Assembly: GCF_007678255.1 (NCBI RefSeq)
Contig: NZ_VEED01000007.1
Coordinates: 221,328-285,327, forward strand
DNA length: 64,000 nucleotides
Origin: Bacillus sp. X1(2014)
Lineage (GTDB): Bacteria; Bacillota; Bacilli; Bacillales_B; DSM-18226
Reading direction: 5' to 3'
The translations under genes and the position numbers were made by a program. Shown here piece after piece: positions 28,858 through 38,561 of the stretch. Numbering within the stretch: the first letter of the stretch is position 1; the number at the start of each line of letters is the position of its first letter. Under the pieces are notes generated by a model. That model was not told the DNA's origin. It did no database searches and saw nothing but the letters and a program-made list of their open reading frames with translations.

Positions 28858-29871
28858 TCAAGTTGCGAGTGCTTTCCTTTCTTTTCTTTTAATAATCGTT
28901 TTGTTTCTTTCACTTTGAATAACAATTACTCGTTGCAAAACGATAAAGATAAACAGCAAGACTCCAATAACAATTCTTGTCCACCATGAACTGAGTGTCC
29001 CTTCAAACATGATAATAGTTTGAATTACTCCCATACTCAGCACGCCAAACATTGGACCTACAACATATCCATACCCTCCGGTTAAAAGGATTCCACCTAT
29101 GACACATGCTGCTATAGCATCCATTTCCAGACCTAACGCGTGAAGCCCATATCCAGACAACATGTAAAAGGTGAAGACCAATCCTCCAAGGGCAGAACTA
29201 AAGCCACTGATAGCGTAAATAAGAATTTTCGTTCTTACAACAGGCAGTCCCATAAGCATAGCCGATTGTTCGTTTCCTCCAATGGCGTAAACAGTCCGGC
29301 CAAACTCTGTATATTTAGCCACATACATGGCAGCCAATACAAACACGATACTAATCAGTACACTTATGGAAATAAAATATTGGCCACCCAGCATAATCTT
29401 ATAGAGAGAAAGATTGGTAAACAATGGATCAGTAATAGTAATAGATTCGATGCTAATAAAATAACAAAGTCCTCTGGCCAAAAACAAACCTGCTAATGTA
29501 ACAATCCATGGATGCAATTGAAAACGCTGAATGATGTATCCTTGTGCAAATCCAAATATGATTCCCATTAAAAGAACTACAACCATAACAATTATCGGGT
29601 TTGCACCTTTCTGAAGCATACTTGCGGACAACATAGTGGTTAACGCAACAACCGATCCTACTGACAAATCGATTCCACCTGATAATATGACAAATACTAA
29701 TCCTGTAGCAATGATGATTAAAAAAGCATTGTCGATAAATAAATTCAGAAAGACCTGTAGTGAAAAGAAGCCAGTATATCGAAAAGAACCTACACTAAAT
29801 AAGGAAAGGAATAGAATTATGGTCGAAATTAACGTGATATTTAATTGACTAACTCGCAGCATGTTTCTCAT
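28858..29871 (-). CDS. yjfF: Sugar ABC transporter permease, YjfF-like
   Basis: A 337-aa permease of the branched/RbsC-type CUT2 family with eight to ten hydrophobic segments. GGIDLSVGSVVALT and the later motif AIGGNEQSAMLMGLPV are typical. The second permease, ATPase and binding-protein genes precede it in the order of the E. coli ytfQRT-yjfF cluster, which imports galactofuranose. Here the neighbours are arabinan enzymes, so arabinofuranose or arabinose is the likelier cargo. It overlaps the upstream permease gene by 23 bp. Confidence 0.88.
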   Translation of the reverse strand: MRNMLRVSQLNITLISTIILFLSLFSVGSFRYTGFFSLQVFLNLFIDNAFLIIIATGLVFVILSGGIDLSVGSVVALTTMLSASMLQKGANPIIVMVVVLLMGIIFGFAQGYIIQRFQLHPWIVTLAGLFLARGLCYFISIESITITDPLFTNLSLYKIMLGGQYFISISVLISIVFVLAAMYVAKYTEFGRTVYAIGGNEQSAMLMGLPVVRTKILIYAISGFSSALGGLVFTFYMLSGYGLHALGLEMDAIAACVIGGILLTGGYGYVVGPMFGVLSMGVIQTIIMFEGTLSSWWTRIVIGVLLFIFIVLQRVIVIQSERNKTIIKRKERKALAT

Positions 29872-30931
29872 TAGATTGAATTACTCCCTTCTTACGCTTG
29901 TTGCCCATTTTTAAGATAAATAAGCTTCTGAATTTTTCCGATTGAACAAGCGATACGATAATGACTACAATTGCTTCCACCACGAGTATACTTTCTGGAG
30001 GAACTCCAGTGGAATAAATAGTTGTTTTTAACATTTGAAGGAAAAGAGCACCTATTATGGTACCTGATAGGTAAAACCTACCACCATTCATTGAAGTGCC
30101 GCCAATGACGACAGCTAAAATTGCATCTAACTCCATCCATAATCCAGCATTATTTCCATCTGCACTTTTCACATTCGAACTTATCAAGATTCCTGCGATT
30201 CCAGCGCACAAACCACAGATTACATAAGCCCAGAAGATGATCTTCTTTGAATTAATCCCAGTAAATCGGCTGGATTCCATGTTTCCTCCTACCGATTCTA
30301 AAAACAATCCCATTGCGGTTTTTCTCATAAGCAAGTAAACTAGTAACCCCACTACCGCGGCAACAAAAATAGCAAACGGTATTCCTAAAAAGTATCCACC
30401 ACCAAAAAAGCTAAACGGTTTAAAGTAGACAGTGATAATTTGTCCTTCACTGAACAGCTGTGCAATTCCCCGTCCAACTGTCATAAGGATAAGGGTGGCT
30501 ACCATTGGCTGAACACCTATTTTAGATACCAATGCGCCATTCCACATTCCGCAAAGGACGGAAGCACCAAGGGCAGCAAGGATGGCTAGCGCCATAGGTG
30601 TATCACTTACATACTCTTGAACTCCATTGTTAACAACCAAAGTTCCTCCGATCAGGTAAGCTGCCATGGCACCTGATATTGCTACAACAGCTCCAACCGA
30701 GATATCCACGCCAGCTGTGGCAATAACTAAGGTCATACCGATAGATACAATAATAAGCGGTGCCGCCCGATTTAATATGTCAATCAGGGTTCCAAATAAA
30801 TGACCATTCTTGATTTCAATGGTAAAAAAACCTGGAATATAAAAATAATTAAATATAAGTAATGCTATTACGGCCATTAAAGGCCAAAATACCTTTGAAT
30901 GCCTCAGTTTGTTCCATTGATTAAGAAACAT
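29849..30931 (-). CDS. ytfT: Sugar ABC transporter permease, YtfT-like
   Basis: A 360-aa CUT2 permease with the conserved GVDISVGAVVAISGAMAA and GGTSMNGGRFYLSG. It pairs with the YjfF-like permease to form the channel of a four-gene importer. It overlaps the ATPase gene by 11 bp and the next permease by 23 bp, which indicates coupled translation. Sugar specificity is not encoded in a readable motif; the arabinan context is the only guide. Confidence 0.88.
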   Translation of the reverse strand: MFLNQWNKLRHSKVFWPLMAVIALLIFNYFYIPGFFTIEIKNGHLFGTLIDILNRAAPLIIVSIGMTLVIATAGVDISVGAVVAISGAMAAYLIGGTLVVNNGVQEYVSDTPMALAILAALGASVLCGMWNGALVSKIGVQPMVATLILMTVGRGIAQLFSEGQIITVYFKPFSFFGGGYFLGIPFAIFVAAVVGLLVYLLMRKTAMGLFLESVGGNMESSRFTGINSKKIIFWAYVICGLCAGIAGILISSNVKSADGNNAGLWMELDAILAVVIGGTSMNGGRFYLSGTIIGALFLQMLKTTIYSTGVPPESILVVEAIVVIIVSLVQSEKFRSLFILKMGNKRKKGVIQSNEKHAAS

Positions 30932-32453
30932 TTGCGCCAGCTCCTGCTATAGTTTTCATAATAATACTTTCTGAAATATTCTCTCCGCGAAGCTGTCCAA
31001 TCGGAGAACGGTCACGCATAACAATTACCCGATCGCAACAAGCAACTAATTCTTCCAATTCGGAGGAAATAAGCAACACCGTCATACCATCATTAGCAAG
31101 TGTTCTGATTAATTTTTGAATTTCCGTCCGAGTACCTACGTCAATTCCACGTGTCGGTTCATCCAATATAAGCAACTTTGGATTGGTTGCTAGCCATCTC
31201 CCTAGAATTACTTTTTGTTGATTACCTCCACTAAGGTTCCGAATTTGTTGTTCCATTGATGGTGTAGCTATTCGCAGCATATTAATATATTTATTAGAGA
31301 TTTCTTCTTGTTCTTTTCTAGAGATATAATTGAATATGCCTCTTTTAGCCTGAAGAGCAAGAATCATGTTTTCCCTGATAGTTAATTCTCCAATAATGCC
31401 CTCTTTTTTACGATCTTCGGGACAAAATCCCATCCCTTGTTGTATAGCTTTTTTAGGATACATGGCCGAAATCTTCTTTTCATCTATATAAATGACACCA
31501 TCGTCCGCTTTATCAATTCCAAATATCAGTCTAGCAATTTCAGACCTGCCGGAACCAAGTAAACCAGCAAGACCAAGTACTTCTCCTTTTTTCATTTCCA
31601 GATCAAATGGCTCTATCGTGCCTTTTTTTCCAAGACTGACAGCTGTTAAGAAATGTTCTTCCTTTTTCTTTAAAGAAGAAACTATGCTTTTGTTTTGTTT
31701 GCTGTGTTCTTTTTCATCGATTTCTCTACCAACCATTTTAGTTACTAATTCTATTCTAGATAATTCACTCGTTTTGTACTCGCCAATAAGTTTACCGTTC
31801 CGAAGGACGGTGATACGATCCGTTATTTCATAGACTTGATCTAAGAAATGTGTGACAAATATGATTCCCATTCCTTCATCACGCAACTTACGCATGATTT
31901 TAAACAACTGTTTTACTTCGTTTTCATCCAAACTCGCGGTCGGTTCATCCAAGATTAATACCCCTGCTGAAATATCAACTGCGCGAGCAATCGCAATCAT
32001 TTGTTGAATGGCAACAGAGTATGAAGAGAGTAATTTAGTTGGATCAATATCGAGATTTACTCGCTGCAGAATTTCTTGTGATTTTTGATTCATTAACTTC
32101 CAATCAATTCTACCGCCTTTTTTTGGTGGTCTGCCAATAAAAATATTTTCTGCTACTGTCAAATTAGGGCATAAATTCACTTCTTGATAAACTGTGCTGA
32201 TTCCAATATTTTGGGCATCTAACGGAGATTTCGGCTCAATGTTCTTTTCGTCGAAAAGGATGGTTCCTCCATCTAAATGGTGGACCCCGGTTAGCACTTT
32301 AATTAACGTCGATTTACCTGCACCGTTTTCACCCATGAGAGCATGAACTTCTCCTTTACGAAGAGTAAAGTTAACGTCAGACAATGCCTTTACTCCAGGA
32401 AAGGACTTTGTAACACCTTCCATGTATAGAATTGGTTTCTCTTGTATGAACAT
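30921..32453 (-). CDS. ytfR: Sugar ABC transporter ATPase with two nucleotide-binding domains, YtfR-like
   Basis: A 510-aa ATPase made of two fused ABC domains, as in RbsA/XylG/YtfR. The first has the Walker A motif GENGAGKST and Walker [10 protein letters not shown]; the second has a degenerate Walker A (GLLGSGRSEIA) and the signature LSGGNQQKV with LILDEPTRG. It energises import through the two downstream permeases. It follows the binding-protein gene after an intercistronic hairpin, and GGAGC precedes its ATG. Confidence 0.92.
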   Translation of the reverse strand: MFIQEKPILYMEGVTKSFPGVKALSDVNFTLRKGEVHALMGENGAGKSTLIKVLTGVHHLDGGTILFDEKNIEPKSPLDAQNIGISTVYQEVNLCPNLTVAENIFIGRPPKKGGRIDWKLMNQKSQEILQRVNLDIDPTKLLSSYSVAIQQMIAIARAVDISAGVLILDEPTASLDENEVKQLFKIMRKLRDEGMGIIFVTHFLDQVYEITDRITVLRNGKLIGEYKTSELSRIELVTKMVGREIDEKEHSKQNKSIVSSLKKKEEHFLTAVSLGKKGTIEPFDLEMKKGEVLGLAGLLGSGRSEIARLIFGIDKADDGVIYIDEKKISAMYPKKAIQQGMGFCPEDRKKEGIIGELTIRENMILALQAKRGIFNYISRKEQEEISNKYINMLRIATPSMEQQIRNLSGGNQQKVILGRWLATNPKLLILDEPTRGIDVGTRTEIQKLIRTLANDGMTVLLISSELEELVACCDRVIVMRDRSPIGQLRGENISESIIMKTIAGAGANVS

Positions 32454-32487
32454 TGGTATAATGCTCCTTTTGTTTATTTTATGAGTA

Positions 32488-32521
32488 ATATAGGAGTTCC
32501 CTATTAAGAGAACTCCTATAT
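32488..32521 (-). other. Intercistronic hairpin after the YtfQ-like gene
   Basis: ATATAGGAGTTC and GAACTCCTATAT pair around a 10-nt loop between binding-protein and ATPase genes. There is no long T-run, so it more likely protects the binding-protein mRNA or attenuates than terminates fully. Confidence 0.6.
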
Positions 32522-32533
32522 CGAAAATAGCTT

Positions 32534-33535
32534 TTAGTATTGTCGATTAGGGAATTCCTTCGCTGCATTAGTAGTATCAAAGATGCCTTCTTCTGTCTTA
32601 ATCCATTTTGGTAACTCTTTTCCTGCTACAACATCTTTAATTGCTTGCATTAATTGGTCTCCTAATAATGGGTTACACTCGATAGAAGCATTTAATTTAC
32701 CAGCCATCATTGCTTCAAAAGCTCCTTTTACACCATCCATGGAAATGATTTTGATATCTTTCCCTGGAATTAAGCCATATTCTTCAATCGCTTGAATTGC
32801 ACCAATTGCCATATCGTCATTGTGAGAGTATACGACATTGATATTTTTTCCATCAGACTTTAAGAATACTTCCATTACTTCTTTACCTTTAGTACGGGTA
32901 AAGTCACCTGTTTGAGATTTTATAATTTTATAATTCGTATGAGCTTTGATTACTTCTTCAAAACCAGCTTTTCGGTCAATGGCTGGTGCAGAACCTACCG
33001 TTCCTTGGAGCTCAACGATATTTACCGGCTTATCCGTCTTTACATTGTCCAACATCCATTGTGCCGCTTTCTTGCCTTCCTCAACGAAATCTGAACCAAT
33101 CATCGTTTTATAAAGGGATGGATCGGCATCTACAGCACGGTCAGTTAATATAACAGGAATACCTGCTGTTTTCGCTTCTTGAAGAACTGTATCAAAACCT
33201 GTTTGAACAACAGGAGAGAAAGCGATTACATCCACCTTCTGAGCAATAAAAGAACGGATTGCTTTTATTTGGTTTTCTTGTTTTTGCTGGGCATCTGAGA
33301 ACTTTAACTCGATTTGTGGATCTTTTTCTGCACTTTCTTTGACTGACTTAGTATTTGCTGTTCTCCACTCGCTTTCAGCTCCTACTTGTGAAAAACCAAC
33401 GACAATCTTGCCATCTTTCCCACCGCCAGATCCACTACTAGCCTGTTGGTTGTTTCCAGCAGCGCATCCTGTCAATAATGAGATTGCAGCTGCTGTTGAA
33501 ATTAACGCAGTAAACAATTTTTTAAATTTTTTCAT
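32534..33535 (-). CDS. ytfQ: Sugar-binding lipoprotein, YtfQ-like
   Basis: About 333 aa. A lipoprotein signal with the lipobox SLLTGC precedes a periplasmic-binding-protein type 1 (RbsB-like) domain (about 45-333). It delivers the sugar to the YtfR/YtfT/YjfF-like importer. The second half of the tandem sensor protein at 52298-54181 is strikingly similar to it, including FSPVV, IPVILTDR, NIVELQGT and HNDDMA. The ATG at 33535 follows AAAGGGGGAAG; an earlier in-frame start at 33613 lies beyond the predicted transcription start, so cannot be used. Box 2 lies at 33597-33622. Confidence 0.9.
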   Translation of the reverse strand: MKKFKKLFTALISTAAAISLLTGCAAGNNQQASSGSGGGKDGKIVVGFSQVGAESEWRTANTKSVKESAEKDPQIELKFSDAQQKQENQIKAIRSFIAQKVDVIAFSPVVQTGFDTVLQEAKTAGIPVILTDRAVDADPSLYKTMIGSDFVEEGKKAAQWMLDNVKTDKPVNIVELQGTVGSAPAIDRKAGFEEVIKAHTNYKIIKSQTGDFTRTKGKEVMEVFLKSDGKNINVVYSHNDDMAIGAIQAIEEYGLIPGKDIKIISMDGVKGAFEAMMAGKLNASIECNPLLGDQLMQAIKDVVAGKELPKWIKTEEGIFDTTNAAKEFPNRQY

Positions 33536-33569
33536 TTGACTTCCCCCTTTAATATTTGAATCTATGTTA

Positions 33570-33622
33570 ATTATAGAAATATTTTCTAGTATTGTATTTT
33601 CAATGAAATGCAATTTTTTATA
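33570..33622 (-). promoter_or_regulatory. Promoter of YtfQ-type importer operon with box 2
   Basis: Minus strand: TATAAA (33617-33622), 14 bp, TGAAAA (33597-33602), 21 bp, -10 TATAAT (33570-33575). The half-site nearer the promoter is TGAAAA rather than TATAAA, as in the ChvE-type importer promoter. Confidence 0.65.
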
Positions 33623-33692
33623 ATATTCCGCATTCTTTTTGCTTCATTTTATAAATTAACGAATAAAAGATTACTAGGAACAATGCTTGCAT

Positions 33693-33732
33693 AAAAAAAC
33701 AATAACTGTTGAAAAAAACAGTTATTGTTTTT
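33693..33732 (-). terminator. Terminator after the 1504-aa GH43 gene
   Basis: AACAATAACTGTT and AACAGTTATTGTT pair almost perfectly around a short A/T-rich loop, followed on the minus strand by TTTTTTT. Confidence 0.85.
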
Positions 33733-33756
33733 GGTTTTATCTATCGATCTGTGGAT

Positions 33757-36700
33757 TTAATCTAAATAGAGCTTCCCAGACAACGAAATCAAAATATTTG
33801 CCTGTTTATCAGTGATTGTTTTCCCCATTTGAGCAGATAACTCATTTTGAAATGCCTTCAGTTTACCATCTACGGCCTGTTTATTTTCCTTGGCAGCTGC
33901 TTCTTTAGCTGATTGAAGTTTCGCCACTAGTGAATGTGACACCCCATCATTACTTAGAAAAGACTGAGTCAACTTGCCTAAACTATCAAAATCTACCGTC
34001 ACCTTAAACTGTGCTTCGACTTTCGCCGTATTACCAGCTTTATCTGTGGCTGATGCAATGATTTTGTTAACCCCTAACTCGAAGCTATAGGCAGGTCCTT
34101 CGACACTTGGGCATTCTTTTGAAGCAATACCGGACAAATCATCGCTTGCACTGCAAGTAATTTTAATCAATGAATCAACAGAATAAGTATCCTGTAGTCC
34201 AATAAGTTGAATCACAGGAAGAGTCGTATCAAGGGTTATCTTTTGTTGATAGGTTTCACTTACATTTCCCGCATGGTCTTTAAATTCAACGAATACTGTC
34301 TTTTCCCCATCTACAGACGGCAAAGTCCATTCTTTAGTGGTCACATACGGTTCCCACTCTGTCCATTCATTTTTGTCGGTTGAATATCGCGTTTGATAGA
34401 CACCGCTATTATTATCCCTGGCTTCGAGGGATAAGGTAACGGTTGAATCCTTTGTGTACTCTGTACCATTGTTTATTGTAAAGTGACCTTCAGGGCCTCT
34501 TGTATCAACATACACTGGTTCAGTGATACCTTTTAAAGTAGGCTTTACTGGTTTTATGGTACCGTCAGCGTTAAACTCCATCTTATCAATGACAACCTCA
34601 CGGTTAAAACCGTTGCCATCAGGCATTGCATGCCGTGCATAAACAATATAATATTCATCCGTGCCTGGGATGTTTAAGATAGAGTTATGACCTGGCCCTT
34701 TGATTCCAAGGCTTAAATCTTTACTTAGAATGACACCTTTCTTTGTCCAAGGTCCCATTGGAGATGAGCCTGTTGCATAAGCAACCTGATAATTCTCGCT
34801 ACCTGTATCATCTTCTGACCACATTAAGTAATAAATACCGTTTCTTTTAAATACAACCGATCCCTCTCTAAAATTAGGCGGGGTCATCTTGACTGGAGTA
34901 TTTGCAAAAGAAACCATATCATCATTTAGCTTTGCACCATAGAGATCACCATTACCCCAATAAAAGTATGATTGGCCATCATCATCTGTAAATACGTATG
35001 GATCAATGGCTTGGCCGGAATATTTTCCACTTGGCACCAATGGTTTGACTAAAGCATCTCTAAATGGTCCTGTTGGTGTTGGTGCTGTTGCTACACCAAT
35101 GTTCGCGTCTGCACAGAAATAGTAATAATATTTACCATTCTTTTCTGCGATTGCCGGTGCCCAAGCGCGCTTATCTGCCCATGTAACATCATCAGTTGCT
35201 AAATCTAAGATTACACCCTCGTCTTTCCAATTTATTAAATCTTTTGAGGAGAATGCTTTAAATTGAGAACCTGACCAACCGGTAAAGCCATCTGTTGTAG
35301 GATAAATATAATAAGTATCACCAAAAACAGCGATCTGTGGATCTGCATAAAGTCCTGGCAAAGTACCTGATGGGTATACTTTTAAACTCACAGTCCATTC
35401 CTCCTTATTTCCATCCTTGTCCGTCACTGTATAGGTAATTGGGTTAGTAAAATCCTGTCCTTCGCCTGACGCTGGGCTTACAGTAGATCCGGGTTTAATA
35501 GTTATAGTTGGAGCCAAATTAGTTATATCCAAACCTTGTCCTTCTTTAACAGGAACTGTAATTCTATGTGTTTTAGAATCTATTTCAGCTTGACCTTTTT
35601 GACCAGGTACTACAAAATTGCCAATTCCAGTTGATTGAATAGACATTTCTAGAATTTCTGCTTCTGAAAGTGCACGATTATACACTTTTACGTTGTCGAA
35701 ATAACCTTTGAAGTATTGGTCTCCTGAGTAAAAGGATTTACCTAAAAATGCTGATAATTGTGCACCTAAGTCTGTCATTGACACTGTTACATTGTTATTT
35801 TCAGCTACAAGTATCCCATCCTTATACATGGCCATACTTGTAGGTGTAATGACAAGTTTGATATTGAACCACTTGCTCTTAATAGAAGTGGTATTTGTTT
35901 TTACCTCCTGTTCCGATGACCAGCTAGTAGTCGTCATCGCATTTCTTATTTCCGTATCGCGTGTTCTTAGGAACATATATTTTTGGTCATTCTTTCCTAT
36001 GGCAAAGGTAAAGAAGTTTCCTGATACCGTTTCCGGTTTAATATCCATAGAGATAGTCACAGTATTTCTTCCATCAAAGAAACCTGTCGGAAAGGCGGCA
36101 AATGTATTAGTAGTTCCATCTAGATATAATGCCTTTGAATCCTTTTCGGTATCTGTCACATAAGTTGCATTTCCATTCAATGTACCTGTATGGTTATTTC
36201 CCGAATTATCCTGGATCGTCCTGTCTGTAGTGACTGCATCAAAGTTATACTCAAGAATTGGCTGTTCTTGTTCTTCTTCATCAGGCACTTTGACCACTTT
36301 ATCCCATTTGGCCATTACAGCATCGTACTCTTCTTGTGTAAGATTGATCACTGATCCATGTCTCTTACGGTTAGAACCCAAAGAATAGTCTGCAGCTGTT
36401 AATTTAGTGAACTGGCCGCTTGCCAAATCAGATGTAATTAATGGAAGATAACCTTTTCCAGCCGCATACTGATCGACCATTAAATTCCATACATTTCTAT
36501 CATTGAATTTATAAATTAATGGCCCTTCAACATCGGATCCTGTTAATCCTGTTGAAGATTGAATGGTGCCAATTTTAGACCATTCACCAAGAATTTGATC
36601 ACTTTTTTCAATTGTAATTTGACCATCCCCTGAATAACGGTAATACATATTCCCATCTTCAATAATGGTTGTATCAATAATATGCTGACTACCAGGACGA

Positions 36701-38271
36701 TCAATGAACATCTTTGGTTCTGTGAACGTATAAAAATCTCTTGTCTTTGCATAATAGATGTTATGTGATTCGAATACCCCTTGATCATTCTTCACAGTTG
36801 AAGCCCAGAATACTACGTATTCCCCTGTCTTTTTATCATAAAATGCTTCCGGTGCCCATGCATCGCCCGCATTCGGTGGAGCTACCTCTACCATTCTTGG
36901 TTTAGACCAATTTACTATATCAGTAGACTCCCATATAATCAGTGATTTGCTTCCATCCGTTTGTGCGGCACCCCAGCCTTTTCCGCTGGCAATTCTTAAA
37001 TCTGTTGCAATAATGTAGAATTTATCACCCTCGGCTGAGCGTATGATAGACGGGTCACGTACACCCTTTTCACCTACATCAGACGTTAATACTGGATCAC
37101 CCTCATTTAAATCTTTCCAGTGCAATCCATCTTTACTGCTAGCAAAATACATCTGTTCTCCATTTGCACTTTCACCTGTAAAGTGAGCAAATATATAGGA
37201 TGTGAAATCCTTTTTTTCCGGTTTAGCCTTAACCGTAAGTGGTATTTGCTTTGTATCGCTGATTCCCTTATAGTTGATTGTTGCTGTTAATGTTACTTTT
37301 GTATCAGATTCCTGTCTTGTTACAACACCTGCAGGGGTCTTATCGTAATTTTCATTGATTCCTTCATTTACATTGACAACAGCTGCATTGTCCGTTTCCC
37401 AAGTAATTGTTGCACCTTTATCCGTACTTGTAGGTAATGAAATGTTTCCACGAATGTCATCTGCATTCGGAATTTTTAAGTTGGCTTTTGCTAATGCAAC
37501 AATTTCCTCATCTGATAAATCAGCATTCAGTTTTACCTCTTCTGCTGATAATGTATAGTTATATACCTTAAAATCAGCTAATTTTCCAGTAAATGCTGCA
37601 TCAGCTGTGTACAAGGATTTACCAATATATCCGATAAAATTAGCTGCAGGGTCTGTCCCAGCTGCAAGAATATCCATTACCTTATACGTATGTGGTAGTC
37701 TTCCAACTTGTTGACCATTTAAATAAAGGAAAATTTCTCCTTCTTTAAATGTTGCTGTGAATGTATTATATTCACCTGACTTAATTGTTGCATTTTGGAA
37801 AAGAAGTTCCGTGCTAGAATTTTTAATCCCAAAACGAGTCGTTCCATTTCCTTGTTTTGGATTTAAAAAGATATAATTGTTAACATTCGGCCAAGAACCT
37901 TCCTTTGTCCCAAGCGTGTAAAGCCAATGTCCAGCACTTGTTGTTGTGCTAAATTTTGTTTCAATTGTAAATGTTTCATCATCAATAAGTCCTTTTGGTA
38001 ATTTTACATATTTAGACTTATCTCCTGTGAAGTTCAGAATTGTATCACCTTGTTCTTCTATGAAATCTCCATCTTGAAGCCCAACATATTCTGCGTCAAA
38101 TCCATTGTTCGTAACATCGGTCAACTTACCATCTGCTCTCGACATATCATAGTGAGCGATTAAGCGATTTTCTGTACTGCCAATCTCCTCCGCTTGAATT
38201 ACCGGTTTTGGGATCAGTGAAAATACCATTAATACAGATAAAAATAATGAAAAACACTGCCTACCTTTCAT
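33757..38271 (-). CDS. Secreted enzyme with two GH43 catalytic domains (1504 aa)
   Basis: After a secretion signal (cleavage near VIQAEE), order by eye: LamG-like domain (40-255), an Ig-like domain, GH43 domain 1 (about 355-660; Asp in VRDPSII, Asp in DTTIIED, Glu in DVEGPLIY), a second LamG-like domain (about 680-880), an Ig-like linker, GH43 domain 2 (about 985-1275; Asp in LYADPQIAVF, Asp in AIDPYVF, Glu in FREGSVVF), Ig-like repeats, and the C-terminal module shared with the 1009-aa enzyme. The two catalytic domains belong to different GH43 branches, which suggests complementary specificities, for instance debranching and chain cleavage of arabinan. AAGGAGG precedes the ATG. Single gene with its own box 2 promoter and terminator. 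Confidence 0.87.
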   Translation of the reverse strand: MKGRQCFSLFLSVLMVFSLIPKPVIQAEEIGSTENRLIAHYDMSRADGKLTDVTNNGFDAEYVGLQDGDFIEEQGDTILNFTGDKSKYVKLPKGLIDDETFTIETKFSTTTSAGHWLYTLGTKEGSWPNVNNYIFLNPKQGNGTTRFGIKNSSTELLFQNATIKSGEYNTFTATFKEGEIFLYLNGQQVGRLPHTYKVMDILAAGTDPAANFIGYIGKSLYTADAAFTGKLADFKVYNYTLSAEEVKLNADLSDEEIVALAKANLKIPNADDIRGNISLPTSTDKGATITWETDNAAVVNVNEGINENYDKTPAGVVTRQESDTKVTLTATINYKGISDTKQIPLTVKAKPEKKDFTSYIFAHFTGESANGEQMYFASSKDGLHWKDLNEGDPVLTSDVGEKGVRDPSIIRSAEGDKFYIIATDLRIASGKGWGAAQTDGSKSLIIWESTDIVNWSKPRMVEVAPPNAGDAWAPEAFYDKKTGEYVVFWASTVKNDQGVFESHNIYYAKTRDFYTFTEPKMFIDRPGSQHIIDTTIIEDGNMYYRYSGDGQITIEKSDQILGEWSKIGTIQSSTGLTGSDVEGPLIYKFNDRNVWNLMVDQYAAGKGYLPLITSDLASGQFTKLTAADYSLGSNRKRHGSVINLTQEEYDAVMAKWDKVVKVPDEEEQEQPILEYNFDAVTTDRTIQDNSGNNHTGTLNGNATYVTDTEKDSKALYLDGTTNTFAAFPTGFFDGRNTVTISMDIKPETVSGNFFTFAIGKNDQKYMFLRTRDTEIRNAMTTTSWSSEQEVKTNTTSIKSKWFNIKLVITPTSMAMYKDGILVAENNNVTVSMTDLGAQLSAFLGKSFYSGDQYFKGYFDNVKVYNRALSEAEILEMSIQSTGIGNFVVPGQKGQAEIDSKTHRITVPVKEGQGLDITNLAPTITIKPGSTVSPASGEGQDFTNPITYTVTDKDGNKEEWTVSLKVYPSGTLPGLYADPQIAVFGDTYYIYPTTDGFTGWSGSQFKAFSSKDLINWKDEGVILDLATDDVTWADKRAWAPAIAEKNGKYYYYFCADANIGVATAPTPTGPFRDALVKPLVPSGKYSGQAIDPYVFTDDDGQSYFYWGNGDLYGAKLNDDMVSFANTPVKMTPPNFREGSVVFKRNGIYYLMWSEDDTGSENYQVAYATGSSPMGPWTKKGVILSKDLSLGIKGPGHNSILNIPGTDEYYIVYARHAMPDGNGFNREVVIDKMEFNADGTIKPVKPTLKGITEPVYVDTRGPEGHFTINNGTEYTKDSTVTLSLEARDNNSGVYQTRYSTDKNEWTEWEPYVTTKEWTLPSVDGEKTVFVEFKDHAGNVSETYQQKITLDTTLPVIQLIGLQDTYSVDSLIKITCSASDDLSGIASKECPSVEGPAYSFELGVNKIIASATDKAGNTAKVEAQFKVTVDFDSLGKLTQSFLSNDGVSHSLVAKLQSAKEAAAKENKQAVDGKLKAFQNELSAQMGKTITDKQANILISLSGKLYLD

Positions 38272-38337
38272 TTCTTTCCTCCTTTATTTTTTCTACAATC
38301 TTTTTAAAGTAAGCTATACTCCTTTCTCTTTTAGATA

Positions 38338-38390
38338 ATTTTAAAATTAATAACAAAAGCTGTATTTATAAAAAAAATGAATTGTTTATA
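38338..38390 (-). promoter_or_regulatory. Promoter of the 1504-aa GH43 gene with box 2
   Basis: Minus strand: TATAAA (38385-38390), 14 bp, TATAAA (38365-38370), 21 bp, -10 TAAAAT (38338-38343). Flanking bases (TATTATAAA, then TATAAATACA) match the copy before the sensor operon. Confidence 0.7.
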
Positions 38391-38499
38391 ATAATTGGCT
38401 ATTTTTTTGTGAAGCATAAAGGGATTGTATTACTAAAACACGGAGCAAGGATAATAAACTGGTAGGAGTAATTGCCCTAATTAAATTTGTTAATAAAGA

Positions 38500-38542
38500 A
38501 AAATAGACCCTAAAACCAAATATATAGTGGTTTTAGGGTCCA
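38500..38542 (-). terminator. Terminator of the ChvE-type importer operon
   Basis: Minus strand GGACCCTAAAACCAC pairs with TTTGGTTTTAGGGTC and is followed by TATTTTTC. Confidence 0.85.
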
Positions 38543-38561
38543 TTCATTTAATAGTTTAATA

